Assembly: GCA_017456545.1 (NCBI GenBank)
Contig: JAFTJE010000013.1
Location: forward strand, 1 to 46,533
Direction: 5' to 3'
From: Clostridia bacterium
GTDB lineage: Bacteria; Bacillota; Clostridia; Oscillospirales; CAG-272
DNA: 46,533 bases
Shown here piece after piece: positions 31,831 through 39,500 of the stretch; position 1 is the first letter of the stretch, and every line of letters starts with the position of its first letter. Both the position numbers and the translations under genes were made by a program. The notes below the pieces were generated by a model. It was not told where the DNA came from. It ran no database searches and was given only the letters and a program-made list of their open reading frames with translations.

Positions 31831-33468
31831 CTACCTGTTCTTTTCCTCGTCGGGGGTATTTACCTCATAGTAATACTGTAAAAGCTCCGGGGAGTAATGC
31901 TCTATTCTTCCCGAGGGGAGAATAAGCATACGGCTGATGCCAATCTGCTCCACAAAGGAGGGATTATGGCTGACTACGATAATCGTTCCCTCATAGGTAT
32001 TGAAGTTGCCTCCGATTATTGCCTGAGTCTCCGGGTCTAAATGGTTTGTAGGCTCATCAAGAAGTAACAGATTTGCCTTTTGCATAAGCACCTTGCAAAG
32101 GGCAATTCTCGCTTTTTCTCCGGGGGAGAGGACCTCTACCTTTTTGAAAACATCCTCGTCATAAAAAAGGAAATTGCTAAGAGTACCACGAAGCTGCCAT
32201 TCGGCACACTCCGGTCTGTCTACATTTTCCAATACCGTCTTATTAGGGTCAAGATATTCAAGCTCCTGGGCGTAGTATGCAATATCCGTTTTTGGATTGA
32301 AGCGAATTTTACCCGAATTCGGAGTAAGAATTTGCATAAGGAGCTTTAAGAGTGTGGACTTACCAACACCGTTTTCTCCCACTACCAAAAATCTCTCTCC
32401 ACCGTTTATCTTAAAGGATAAATCCTTGTAAAGAAGAGGGCTGTCGGGATAATTGAATGCCAGATGCTCCACCTCTAAGGGAATAAGGGCACCCTCTCGC
32501 TTTGGTTTAATATCCATTTTAACCCTTTTATAGACACGCTCCCTGACTAAAAGCTCCTTTTTCTTCTTCTCAAGCTTGTTTTCCCTGTCCTGTCCGACAC
32601 GCTTTATACGGTGGTTTGTCTGGCTTGCCTGCTTTGCCTTTAATACAAAATCGGAAAGCTCCTTTATCTCCTTTTCCTGCTGAGCTATAAGCCTTTCTCT
32701 TGCCTTCTTCTCCTCGGCATGCTTTTTCTTGTATGTATCATAATTACCATCATACACAAGAATTTTGTGAGTTACCTTATTAACATAAAGAACCTTATTT
32801 ATTATCTGATTAAGGAAATCCACATCGTGGCTTATGATAAGAACGCTACCCTTGTAATTTTTCAGATATTCGGTAACATATGCCTTTGTTTCTGCATCAA
32901 GATGGTTTGTAGGCTCGTCAAGTAGCAATATCTCCGGCTTGGAGAAAAGCACACGACAAAATGCCATCTTGGATTTTTGTCCACCTGACAGCTCACTCAT
33001 AGGTCTTTCCACAAGGTCAAGATCTATATCCATCTCCACCACAAGGTCAAGCAGCTTATCCTCATAGTCATAGCACTCGTGATACTCTAAAAGCTCCTGT
33101 ATCCTTTGCATACGGCGAAGAAGTGGGGCTTGCTTTTCCTCGTCATCTTCCGTTTCCAGGGTCTTGTATATTTCAGCAAGCTCCCTTTCCAGCTTTCTCA
33201 CAGGTCGACCGTCTAAAAGGTATTCCCACACAGTCTGCCTTTCATCCTCTATGATTATCTCCTGGGGCAGATATCCTACCCTTGCATTTCCTATGCTGAG
33301 TGTACCACTGTCAAGCTCTATCTCCTTTAATAAAAGTCGGAAAAGCGTTGTCTTACCTGCGCCGTTAACTCCAACTATGCCGACCTTATCCTTATCGCCT
33401 ATCTGAAATTCTGCGTTGTCGTAAATAACCTCGAGCCCGAAGGCAAGATTCATATTCTGTCCTCTCAT
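31831..33468 (-). CDS. ABC-F family ATPase (ribosome-associated)
   Basis: The 545-residue protein has two ABC domains without membrane parts: Walker A VNGAGKTTLF and GENGVGKSTLLK, signatures LSGGQKSKM and LSPGEKARI, and two LLLDEPTNHLD Walker B motifs. A charged linker of about 80 residues (AKQASQTNHRIKRVG, then a Lys-rich coiled segment) joins them; in ABC-F proteins the linker reaches the ribosomal P-site. The subclass (EttA-like, Uup-like or antibiotic-protecting) cannot be settled by eye. ATG 33468 follows AAAGGAGG. It has its own promoter. Confidence 0.9.
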   Translation of the reverse strand: MRGQNMNLAFGLEVIYDNAEFQIGDKDKVGIVGVNGAGKTTLFRLLLKEIELDSGTLSIGNARVGYLPQEIIIEDERQTVWEYLLDGRPVRKLERELAEIYKTLETEDDEEKQAPLLRRMQRIQELLEYHECYDYEDKLLDLVVEMDIDLDLVERPMSELSGGQKSKMAFCRVLFSKPEILLLDEPTNHLDAETKAYVTEYLKNYKGSVLIISHDVDFLNQIINKVLYVNKVTHKILVYDGNYDTYKKKHAEEKKARERLIAQQEKEIKELSDFVLKAKQASQTNHRIKRVGQDRENKLEKKKKELLVRERVYKRVKMDIKPKREGALIPLEVEHLAFNYPDSPLLYKDLSFKINGGERFLVVGENGVGKSTLLKLLMQILTPNSGKIRFNPKTDIAYYAQELEYLDPNKTVLENVDRPECAEWQLRGTLSNFLFYDEDVFKKVEVLSPGEKARIALCKVLMQKANLLLLDEPTNHLDPETQAIIGGNFNTYEGTIIVVSHNPSFVEQIGISRMLILPSGRIEHYSPELLQYYYEVNTPDEEKNR

Positions 33469-33503
33469 GCTTTTCCTCCTTTCATTATTCTCATTTCCTC
33501 TGT

Positions 33504-33532
33504 ATTTTAACACAGGGAAAAAAGGGTGTCAA
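33504..33532 (-). promoter_or_regulatory. Sigma-A promoter of the ABC-F gene
   Basis: Minus-strand TTGACA (33527-33532), 17-base spacer, TAAAAT (33504-33509), starting right after the upstream terminator. Confidence 0.82.
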
Positions 33533-33536
33533 TAGA

Positions 33537-33560
33537 AAAAACCTCATAATGAGGTTTTTT
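33537..33560 (-). terminator. Terminator containing the stop codon of the Pr6Pr-like gene
   Basis: AAAAAACCTCAT pairs with ATGAGGTTTTTT; the TGA of the gene lies in the loop and stem, so termination follows translation closely. Confidence 0.75.
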
Positions 33561-34263
33561 TATCTCTTTTATCAAGTATTATAGATGTTAGCACAGCATA
33601 TGGTGCTGCAATTGTAAATATCATAAAAAGGAACAGCACAATCCAGTAAAATGAACCCATAACGAAGGGGGGAGTGTCTGAAAATCCGAAAATCCCGGCA
33701 GGAGATTTGAGATTAAGGAAGAAATAGGGATAGGTTTCCCCTTTTCCAAAATCCACATCTAAAATATTCAAAATACCTGCAAAGGTAAAGTAGCATAAAG
33801 GTGGAATAGCACACAAAACGACATGAGTCTTATTAAGCCTTATTTTATACTCATCGAGGAAAAAATCGATAAGGGAAAGCAAGGGAGCAATAACATGGGT
33901 AAGCACGCTTGGAGCTGTCCACGGAACAAATTGCCCCTTCTCTGCAAAGGGAGCCAAAATAAAGCAGTATACAATTCCGGTTACGGTAATAGATACAGTA
34001 AAAACATATCTTAAAACATATAGCCGTCTTTTGCCCTCCTCCGTGGAAAAGGCTTTTATATAGGGAGACACCAATATCACTGCCACACAAAAGCCAATCC
34101 AGATATTTGAGAGCCCTGTAAAATACATAAGCCTTGCAGCCCAATGGGAATACCCGTCAAACTCAGCGTAAAAGAAGCTAAGTATAACGCCTCCGATGGA
34201 TGACAGTACAATAAACATTTTAATAACAAAAGAAAATTTCTTTAATAAATCATTTTTCAACAT
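33544..34263 (-). CDS. Pr6Pr-family (FAR-17a/AIG1-like) membrane protein
   Basis: The 239-residue protein has six to seven membrane segments. YFTGLSNIWIGF, VLTHVIAPLLSLIDFFLDE and the later YPYFFLNLKSPAG match the bacterial Pr6Pr proteins related to FAR-17a/AIG1 (androgen-dependent TFPI-regulating lipid hydrolases). The conserved Thr and His of that family (FTGLSN and THVIAP) are present, so a lipid hydrolase activity is possible; bacterial roles are unknown. AAGGATG precedes the ATG and a good promoter lies upstream. Confidence 0.78.
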   Translation of the reverse strand: MLKNDLLKKFSFVIKMFIVLSSIGGVILSFFYAEFDGYSHWAARLMYFTGLSNIWIGFCVAVILVSPYIKAFSTEEGKRRLYVLRYVFTVSITVTGIVYCFILAPFAEKGQFVPWTAPSVLTHVIAPLLSLIDFFLDEYKIRLNKTHVVLCAIPPLCYFTFAGILNILDVDFGKGETYPYFFLNLKSPAGIFGFSDTPPFVMGSFYWIVLFLFMIFTIAAPYAVLTSIILDKRDKKTSL

Positions 34264-34287
34264 CTTATCACATCCTTCTTCCGTATT

Positions 34288-34316
34288 ATTTTACCACATT
34301 CACCCCGATTAGTCAA
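34288..34316 (-). promoter_or_regulatory. Sigma-A promoter of the Pr6Pr-like gene
   Basis: Minus-strand TTGACT (34311-34316), 17-base spacer, TAAAAT (34288-34293). Confidence 0.78.
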
Positions 34317-34367
34317 CCGACCTAAATATTTTACAAATAACTAACCCATTAACTCTTATTGTAAAAT

Positions 34368-34394
34368 AAAAAACCATCCTTTTGGATGGTTTTT
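34368..34394 (-). terminator. Terminator after tRNA-Leu
   Basis: Stem AAAAACCATCC with GGATGGTTTTT and loop TTTT/AAAA, two bases past the tRNA CCA end. Confidence 0.82.
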
Positions 34395-34396
34395 CT

Positions 34397-34479
34397 TGGT
34401 GCGAGAAACGGGACTTGAACCCGTACGGTTGCCCACACGCCCCTCAAACGTGCGCGTCTGCCGATTCCGCCACTCTCGC
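34397..34479 (-). tRNA. tRNA-Leu (anticodon GAG)
   Basis: On the minus strand the 83-base gene begins GCGAGAGTGGCGGAATCGG, typical for class II tRNA-Leu. It has a D-arm ending GCAGACGC, an anticodon stem CACGT/GCGTG with loop TTGAGGG (anticodon GAG), a variable arm GTGGGCAACCGTAC, T-loop GGTTCAAGTCC and acceptor end CTCGC-A with encoded CCA. It reads CTC/CTT codons. It has its own promoter and terminator. Confidence 0.95.
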
Positions 34480-34510
34480 ATATAGATCGTTCTTGCGAAC
34501 TTGCTCAGTT

Positions 34511-34539
34511 ATTATAGCAAATGTTTTCGCCTTTGTCAA
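34511..34539 (-). promoter_or_regulatory. Sigma-A promoter of tRNA-Leu
   Basis: Minus-strand consensus TTGACA (34534-34539), 17-base spacer, TATAAT (34511-34516). Confidence 0.88.
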
Positions 34540-34589
34540 TACCTTTTTACAATTTTTTTCAATTTTTTATTATTATTTTATAAAGCTTA

Positions 34590-34622
34590 GTCCCTACCCG
34601 ATTTTATTACCGGATAGGGACC
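34590..34622 (-). terminator. Hairpin after the coaE-prfA-parC operon
   Basis: GTCCCTACCCG pairs (with wobble) with CCGGATAGGGAC just after the small membrane protein gene. The T-run is poor, so termination may be partial. Confidence 0.5.
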
Positions 34623-34630
34623 TAAAATTA

Positions 34631-34744
34631 TCACAAAAGAAGTGTAACAATTGTTATTACGGCACCGCTGACCATTAAGGCAGCGAGCACGATTGCCATT
34701 ATCTGTACTGCTCTATTGGGCTTTTTTCCGTTATTATTTGCCAT
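34631..34744 (-). CDS. Prli42/DUF4044-like small membrane protein, 37 residues
   Basis: A GGAGA site before ATG 34744 opens a 37-residue protein: a short polar start with GKKPNR, then a single membrane helix (VQIMAIVLAALMVSGAVITI) to the end. Layout and size match the DUF4044/Prli42 membrane miniproteins of Firmicutes; Listeria Prli42 anchors the stressosome. No stressosome genes are in view, so the role here is unknown. It follows the topoisomerase gene by 13 bases and is the last gene of that operon. Confidence 0.7.
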   Translation of the reverse strand: MANNNGKKPNRAVQIMAIVLAALMVSGAVITIVTLLL

Positions 34745-34757
34745 TTTTGTTCTCCGT

Positions 34758-36989
34758 TTATTTCAGCTTAATTTGCTTTTTTGTTATATCCTTGTCACTT
34801 AAAAGCGTACCCGTTGCAGGAATTTTTGTCTTTCTGTATTGCTGATAAGCCTCGGGATAGCGTTTTTCATAATTATCTATAATTTCCACAAGCTTCTGAT
34901 TCTTTTTAAGATTCATAGCAAAAACCGTAGTTCCTATGGAGGTTCTTGTGGTCTTTATGGGGATTAGTGACGGACGGATAAGTATTGCCTTATCCTCTGA
35001 GTTTAGGATAAGTATGTGCTTATCGGATGTTTCATATATAGCACCCACAATGGGAGATGCCGAGGAATACGCCTTCTTCAGCTTTTTTCTTGAGCCCTGT
35101 GTCGCATATTCACTCATTGGCACTCTTACTGCTTTACCGTTTTCAAAGGCGAAAATGATATTCTGCTTCTCACTGAAATCGGGATTTACTATCATAAGAA
35201 TAGGTCTTTCTCCCTCGTCAAACTTAAGACGCTTTCCTACATATTCTCCAAGCTCAGATGCCTTTGTCAGCTCAAAATCAGATACTCTGGAGAAGTAAAC
35301 CTGTGCTTGATTTGTAAAGAACATAAGCTCGTCCTTATTATTGACCTCGCCTGCGTAAACAAGGCTGTCTCCATCCTTAAGCCTCTGCTCGGAATTTCCT
35401 CTTAAGGACTGATTTGTAATCTTCTTCAAGTAGCCGTCCTTTGTATAGAAGAGATTAACCTCGTAATCCTCTATCATATCATCCTTTGTAAGCTCTACTA
35501 TATCGGATGCATACATTATCTGAGTTCTTCTCGGCTGACCGTACTTTTTCTTTATATCAAGAAGCTGCTTTACAATATATGCCTTTATCTTAAGCTCGTC
35601 TGCAAGTATTTCCTTAAGAGTTGCAATATCCTTCTGCAAGGATTCTATATCTGCAAGTCGGTTAATAATATACTCCCTGTTAAGGTGACGGAGCTTGATA
35701 TCAGCAATATATTCTGCCTGTGGCTCGTCTATTCCAAAGCCCTTCATAAGGTTGGGTACTACATCCTGGTCCCTCTCTGTCTCCTTAACTATCTTTATTG
35801 CCTTGTCAATATCAAGAAGTATTTTACCAAGTCCCAGTAACAAATGGAGCTTTTCACTCTTCTTGTTAAGGTCGAAGGTAAACTCACGGCGAAGGCATCC
35901 AACACGGAATCTTATCCATTCCTCAATAATACCCTTTATTCCCAATTGCTTGGGCACACTGTCTACTATAACATTGAAATTACAGGAGAAGGAATCCTCC
36001 AATGAGGTAAATTTATACAGCTTTTGTATAACCTTATCCGGCTCTGCATCCCTTTTCAGTCCCAGGGAAATCTTAAAGCCGTCCTTACCTATTTCGTCAT
36101 TGAAGGCAGTTATCTCCTTAAGCTTATCATCCTTGTTATCCATAATATCCTTTCTTATAGCCTCTATAGAGGTGGAATACGGTATTTCAAGAATGTCTAT
36201 GCAATTATCGTTTTTGTTATACTCACACTTTGCACGGAGCTTTACAGAGCCCTTTCCGGTTTCGTACACCTTGGTCATCTGCTCTCTGTCATATATAACA
36301 AAGCCACCACCCGGAAAATCGGGAGCCTTTACAATTTCAAGGAGCTTTTCTGTATTGGTCCTGGGGTTTTTAAGTATTGAAATGGTAGCGTCGCATATTT
36401 CCGACAGATTGAAGGAGCAAATCGACGATGCAAGACCTACTGCAATACCTAAGTTTGGTGATACAAGAATATTAGGAAAGCTGGTGGGAAGAAGCCTTGG
36501 CTCCTTCATTGTTCCGTCATAGTTATCCACCATATCTACAGAATCCCTGTCTATACCTGTGAATATCTCGGAGCAGAAGGGCTCCAGCCTCGCCTCAGTA
36601 TATCTCGGTGCGGCAAACGCCATACTGCTGTACTGCTTACCGAAGCTGCCCTTTGAATCTATAAACGGATGTAAAAGCGTTTCGTTATCCCTTGTAAGCC
36701 TTACAAGAGTCTCGTATATGGACATATCTCCGTGGGGATGTAGCTTCATGGTTTCTCCCACAATATTGGCACTCTTTCTCCTCGGTCCGTTCATAAGTCC
36801 CATTTTATACATTGTATAAAGGAGCTTTCTGTGTGAGGGCTTGAAGCCATCTATTTCGGGAATAGCTCTTGATACCATTACGCTGACTACATAGGGCATA
36901 TAGTTGGTTTCTATGGTTTCGGTAATGGGCTGAAGAGTTGGCTCCCTCTCCACATACTGTTTTATCGCTTCTTTTTTTGCCTTAGCCAT
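34758..36989 (-). CDS. parC: Type II topoisomerase subunit A (topoisomerase IV ParC-like, divergent)
   Basis: The 743-residue protein has the DNA-cleavage domain with catalytic Tyr in AFAAPRYTEARL and FKPSHRKLLYTMY, GETMKLHPHGDMSIYETLV near residues 78-96, a coiled region (SLQKDIATLKEIL) and a C-terminal DNA-wrapping domain with degenerate blades. In the quinolone region the usual Ser after HPHGD is Met and the usual Asp/Glu four residues on is Glu. No subunit B gene (parE) is adjacent, although parE-parC is the common order. Assignment to ParC rather than GyrA is by its short, degenerate C-terminal domain and is uncertain. It overlaps the tsaC stop by eight bases. Confidence 0.85.
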   Translation of the reverse strand: MAKAKKEAIKQYVEREPTLQPITETIETNYMPYVVSVMVSRAIPEIDGFKPSHRKLLYTMYKMGLMNGPRRKSANIVGETMKLHPHGDMSIYETLVRLTRDNETLLHPFIDSKGSFGKQYSSMAFAAPRYTEARLEPFCSEIFTGIDRDSVDMVDNYDGTMKEPRLLPTSFPNILVSPNLGIAVGLASSICSFNLSEICDATISILKNPRTNTEKLLEIVKAPDFPGGGFVIYDREQMTKVYETGKGSVKLRAKCEYNKNDNCIDILEIPYSTSIEAIRKDIMDNKDDKLKEITAFNDEIGKDGFKISLGLKRDAEPDKVIQKLYKFTSLEDSFSCNFNVIVDSVPKQLGIKGIIEEWIRFRVGCLRREFTFDLNKKSEKLHLLLGLGKILLDIDKAIKIVKETERDQDVVPNLMKGFGIDEPQAEYIADIKLRHLNREYIINRLADIESLQKDIATLKEILADELKIKAYIVKQLLDIKKKYGQPRRTQIMYASDIVELTKDDMIEDYEVNLFYTKDGYLKKITNQSLRGNSEQRLKDGDSLVYAGEVNNKDELMFFTNQAQVYFSRVSDFELTKASELGEYVGKRLKFDEGERPILMIVNPDFSEKQNIIFAFENGKAVRVPMSEYATQGSRKKLKKAYSSASPIVGAIYETSDKHILILNSEDKAILIRPSLIPIKTTRTSIGTTVFAMNLKKNQKLVEIIDNYEKRYPEAYQQYRKTKIPATGTLLSDKDITKKQIKLK

Positions 36990-38019
36990 TTTCTCCTCCT
37001 AATATCCTATGTGCACAGGCTCTTATCATTCTGTTATAAATTGCAAGAGCCTCTCCGTCCTTACTCGGCAGATGTGCGTATATTGTACAGACTCCCATAT
37101 CATCTGCTCTACGCAGTATATCAAAGAGTCGTTTTGTCTGTTCCTTAATATCCCTTTCCCCACCTACGGGCAAAAGAATCTCATCTGTGTATTTTTCAAT
37201 CTCCTCGTCATAGCACATAACAGCACATTTTTCCATCCTGTGCTTTTCCTTGGTGAAGGAAACAAAATCTATGTATCTGTCATCCACAAGATACAAATCT
37301 GCCCTTGGGGCATAGTGCTTATATTTCATACCCGGGGAAAGTGCCTTTTCTCCAGGCTTCAGCTCCTCTGTGACAGCAGAAGACACGGTTACATTATCAC
37401 ATATCTCCTTAAGCATCTCGAGGGTTACCTGTCCGGGGCGAAGAAGAATTATGGAATCCTCGGTTATGGAAATTACGGTAGATTCAACACCTACCTCACA
37501 TTCTCCACCGTCAAGTATCATCGGTATTATGCCGTCCATATCCTTGAACACATGAGAGGCACTTGTGGGAGAGGGCATACCCGACCTGTTAGCCGAGGGG
37601 GCGGCAATGGGTACTCCCGACAGTCTTATAAGCTGATTTGCCACCTTATTTTTTGGACATCTTATAGCTACTGTATCAAGACCTGCAGTTACGGAATCGG
37701 GAATAATATCCCTTTTAGGCATTATAACAGTAAGGGGTCCCGGCATAAATCTTTCTGCAAGCTTATAGTATAAAGAATTGGTATAGGCGATTTTTTCTGC
37801 ATCCTCAGGCTCAGCTATATGTACAATCAACGGATTATCGGCAGGACGGCCCTTTGCCTTAAATATATCAAGGCATGCATCCCTGTCAAATGCATTGGCA
37901 CCGAGCCCGTATACGGTCTCGGTGGGTATACCGACAAGAGAGCCACTGCATATAAGCTCTGCCGCCCTTCTGAGAATGATATCTGATTTTTCTGTTACCC
38001 GGAATACTTCTGTCTTCAT
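36982..38019 (-). CDS. tsaC: L-threonylcarbamoyladenylate synthase (Sua5/TsaC type)
   Basis: The 345-residue protein makes threonylcarbamoyl-AMP for t6A37 of tRNA. The YrdC domain shows GIPTETVYGLGANAF, IFKAKGRPADNPLIVHI and the APSANRSGMPSPTSA nucleotide site. Beyond residue 205 it has the Sua5-specific C-terminal domain joined by the LSPGMKYKHYAP linker, so it is the long Sua5 form. Start and prfA stop overlap by one base. Confidence 0.93.
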   Translation of the reverse strand: MKTEVFRVTEKSDIILRRAAELICSGSLVGIPTETVYGLGANAFDRDACLDIFKAKGRPADNPLIVHIAEPEDAEKIAYTNSLYYKLAERFMPGPLTVIMPKRDIIPDSVTAGLDTVAIRCPKNKVANQLIRLSGVPIAAPSANRSGMPSPTSASHVFKDMDGIIPMILDGGECEVGVESTVISITEDSIILLRPGQVTLEMLKEICDNVTVSSAVTEELKPGEKALSPGMKYKHYAPRADLYLVDDRYIDFVSFTKEKHRMEKCAVMCYDEEIEKYTDEILLPVGGERDIKEQTKRLFDILRRADDMGVCTIYAHLPSKDGEALAIYNRMIRACAHRILGGENG

Positions 38020-39080
38020 TATTCTTCGCCCTTTAATTTTTCTGCTGCATCTGCTGTTGCCAATTTATCAAGCATCTGTCCGATATCTCCGTTCAAAAAC
38101 GCCTCAAGTGAATACACGGTAAAGCCTATTCTGTGGTCTGTAACTCTGCCCTGAGGGTAATTATAGGTTCTCATTCTTTCACTTCTGTCGCCTGTACCCA
38201 CCTGGCTCTTTCTCTCTGATGCGATTTTTGAGTCCATCTCCTGCTGCTTCATATCATAAAGCTTGGTACGGAGGAGCTTGAATGCCTTATCCTTATTCTT
38301 GAACTGGCTTCTCTCATCCTGACATTCCACCACTATACCTGTAGGCTTATGGATAAGTCTTATGGCAGATTCGGTCTTATTTACATGCTGTCCTCCTGCA
38401 CCGCTGCTCTTACAGGTCTCTATAATTACATCGGTGGGAGCAATCTCTACCTCCACCTCCTCAGCCTCCGGTAATACGGCTACTGTGGCTGTTGAAGTGT
38501 GTATTCTGCCCTGGGTCTCTGTCTCGGGCACTCTCTGTACTCTGTGTACTCCGCTTTCAAACTTGAATCTGGAAAAGGCACCCTCACCCGATATCATAAA
38601 GGTGACCTCCTTAAAGCCTCCGAGCTCTGTTTCATTACAGCTTAAAAGCTCGGTCTTAAAGCCTGCTGTCTGGGCGTACATATTGTACATTCTGTAAAGC
38701 ACATAGGCAAAGAGGGCTGCCTCCTCACCACCTGCACCTCCTCTGATTTCAACCACTACATTCTTGTCATCATTGGGGTCCTTCGGAATAAGGAGCATTT
38801 TCAACTCCTCCTCTGCCATGGATATCTTTTCCTTGCAGTCCTTATATTCCTCAAGTGCCATTTCATAGAGCTCGCCACCCTCCTCCATAAGGAGTCTTGC
38901 TTCCTCCATGTCATCGTTCAGCTTTTTATGCTCACGGTATTTTTCTATAATGGGAGTAAGATTTTTATACTCCTTCATTATTTTTGTAAACTCCTCCTGG
39001 TTTTGTGCCACATCGGGAGAAGCTAATTTTTCCTCTAATTGCAGGAATCTTTCCTCTGCTGTCTTTAACTTGTCAAACAT
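38019..39080 (-). CDS. prfA: Peptide chain release factor 1
   Basis: The 353-residue class I release factor has the GGQ loop (CKSSGAGGQHVNKTESAIRL) that triggers peptide release and the N-terminal PCRF domain with its helical start (LKTAEERFLQLEEKL). Length near 355 and the following sequence fit RF1 (UAA/UAG). prmC (its usual methyltransferase partner) is not adjacent. It begins one base after the VOC gene stop. Confidence 0.95.
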   Translation of the reverse strand: MFDKLKTAEERFLQLEEKLASPDVAQNQEEFTKIMKEYKNLTPIIEKYREHKKLNDDMEEARLLMEEGGELYEMALEEYKDCKEKISMAEEELKMLLIPKDPNDDKNVVVEIRGGAGGEEAALFAYVLYRMYNMYAQTAGFKTELLSCNETELGGFKEVTFMISGEGAFSRFKFESGVHRVQRVPETETQGRIHTSTATVAVLPEAEEVEVEIAPTDVIIETCKSSGAGGQHVNKTESAIRLIHKPTGIVVECQDERSQFKNKDKAFKLLRTKLYDMKQQEMDSKIASERKSQVGTGDRSERMRTYNYPQGRVTDHRIGFTVYSLEAFLNGDIGQMLDKLATADAAEKLKGEE

Positions 39081-39081
39081 A

Positions 39082-39489
39082 TTATTTCTTCTGTACCAAA
39101 TGGATTGCGAAGCCGCAAATCTCTTCCTTCAAATAAATTACCTTGAGGCTTCCGTTATCATCATATGCAGCCGTTTCCTCAATAAACTCAACGCCCTGTG
39201 CCTCAAGATATTTTCTTGCTCCGTCAGGGGAATTGGTGGCAATGGCTATATGTCCGTTCTTACCGTAAAAGGGCATATGCATAAATTCAAAATCCGTTCC
39301 CGAAAAGGTGGATTTGTTACCCGGCTTATACTCAAGTCCAAAGAGTGTGGAAACGAGCATAGCACCCTTCTGTGCCTCTTCCTTATTTTCACAGTTTATG
39401 CCGATGTGTACAAGCCCAAAGCCGAGAAGCCCGAGTGCCTCCTCCTTAGGAAGAGCTGTTATATTTTCTATTTTAGCCTTTTCTATCAT
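39082..39489 (-). CDS. Stand-alone VOC-like domain protein (KDPG aldolase C-terminal-domain homologue)
   Basis: The 135-residue protein is a glyoxalase/VOC-like beta-alpha fold. Its second half, FYGKNGHIAIATNSPDGARK and VIYLKEEICGFAIHLVQKK, closely resembles the extra C-terminal domain attached to some clostridial bifunctional 2-keto-3-deoxy-6-phosphogluconate aldolases, here encoded without the aldolase part. No clear set of metal residues is seen. ATG 39489 was chosen because AAGGAG lies seven bases before it. It starts 11 bases after the aminopeptidase stop. Confidence 0.68.
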   Translation of the reverse strand: MIEKAKIENITALPKEEALGLLGFGLVHIGINCENKEEAQKGAMLVSTLFGLEYKPGNKSTFSGTDFEFMHMPFYGKNGHIAIATNSPDGARKYLEAQGVEFIEETAAYDDNGSLKVIYLKEEICGFAIHLVQKK

Positions 39490-39500
39490 AATGTAACTCC

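Noticed and set aside
34590-34622. Hairpin considered as part of the tRNA-Leu leader.
   Set aside because: The tRNA promoter lies downstream of it (34511-34539), so the hairpin belongs to the end of the preceding operon.
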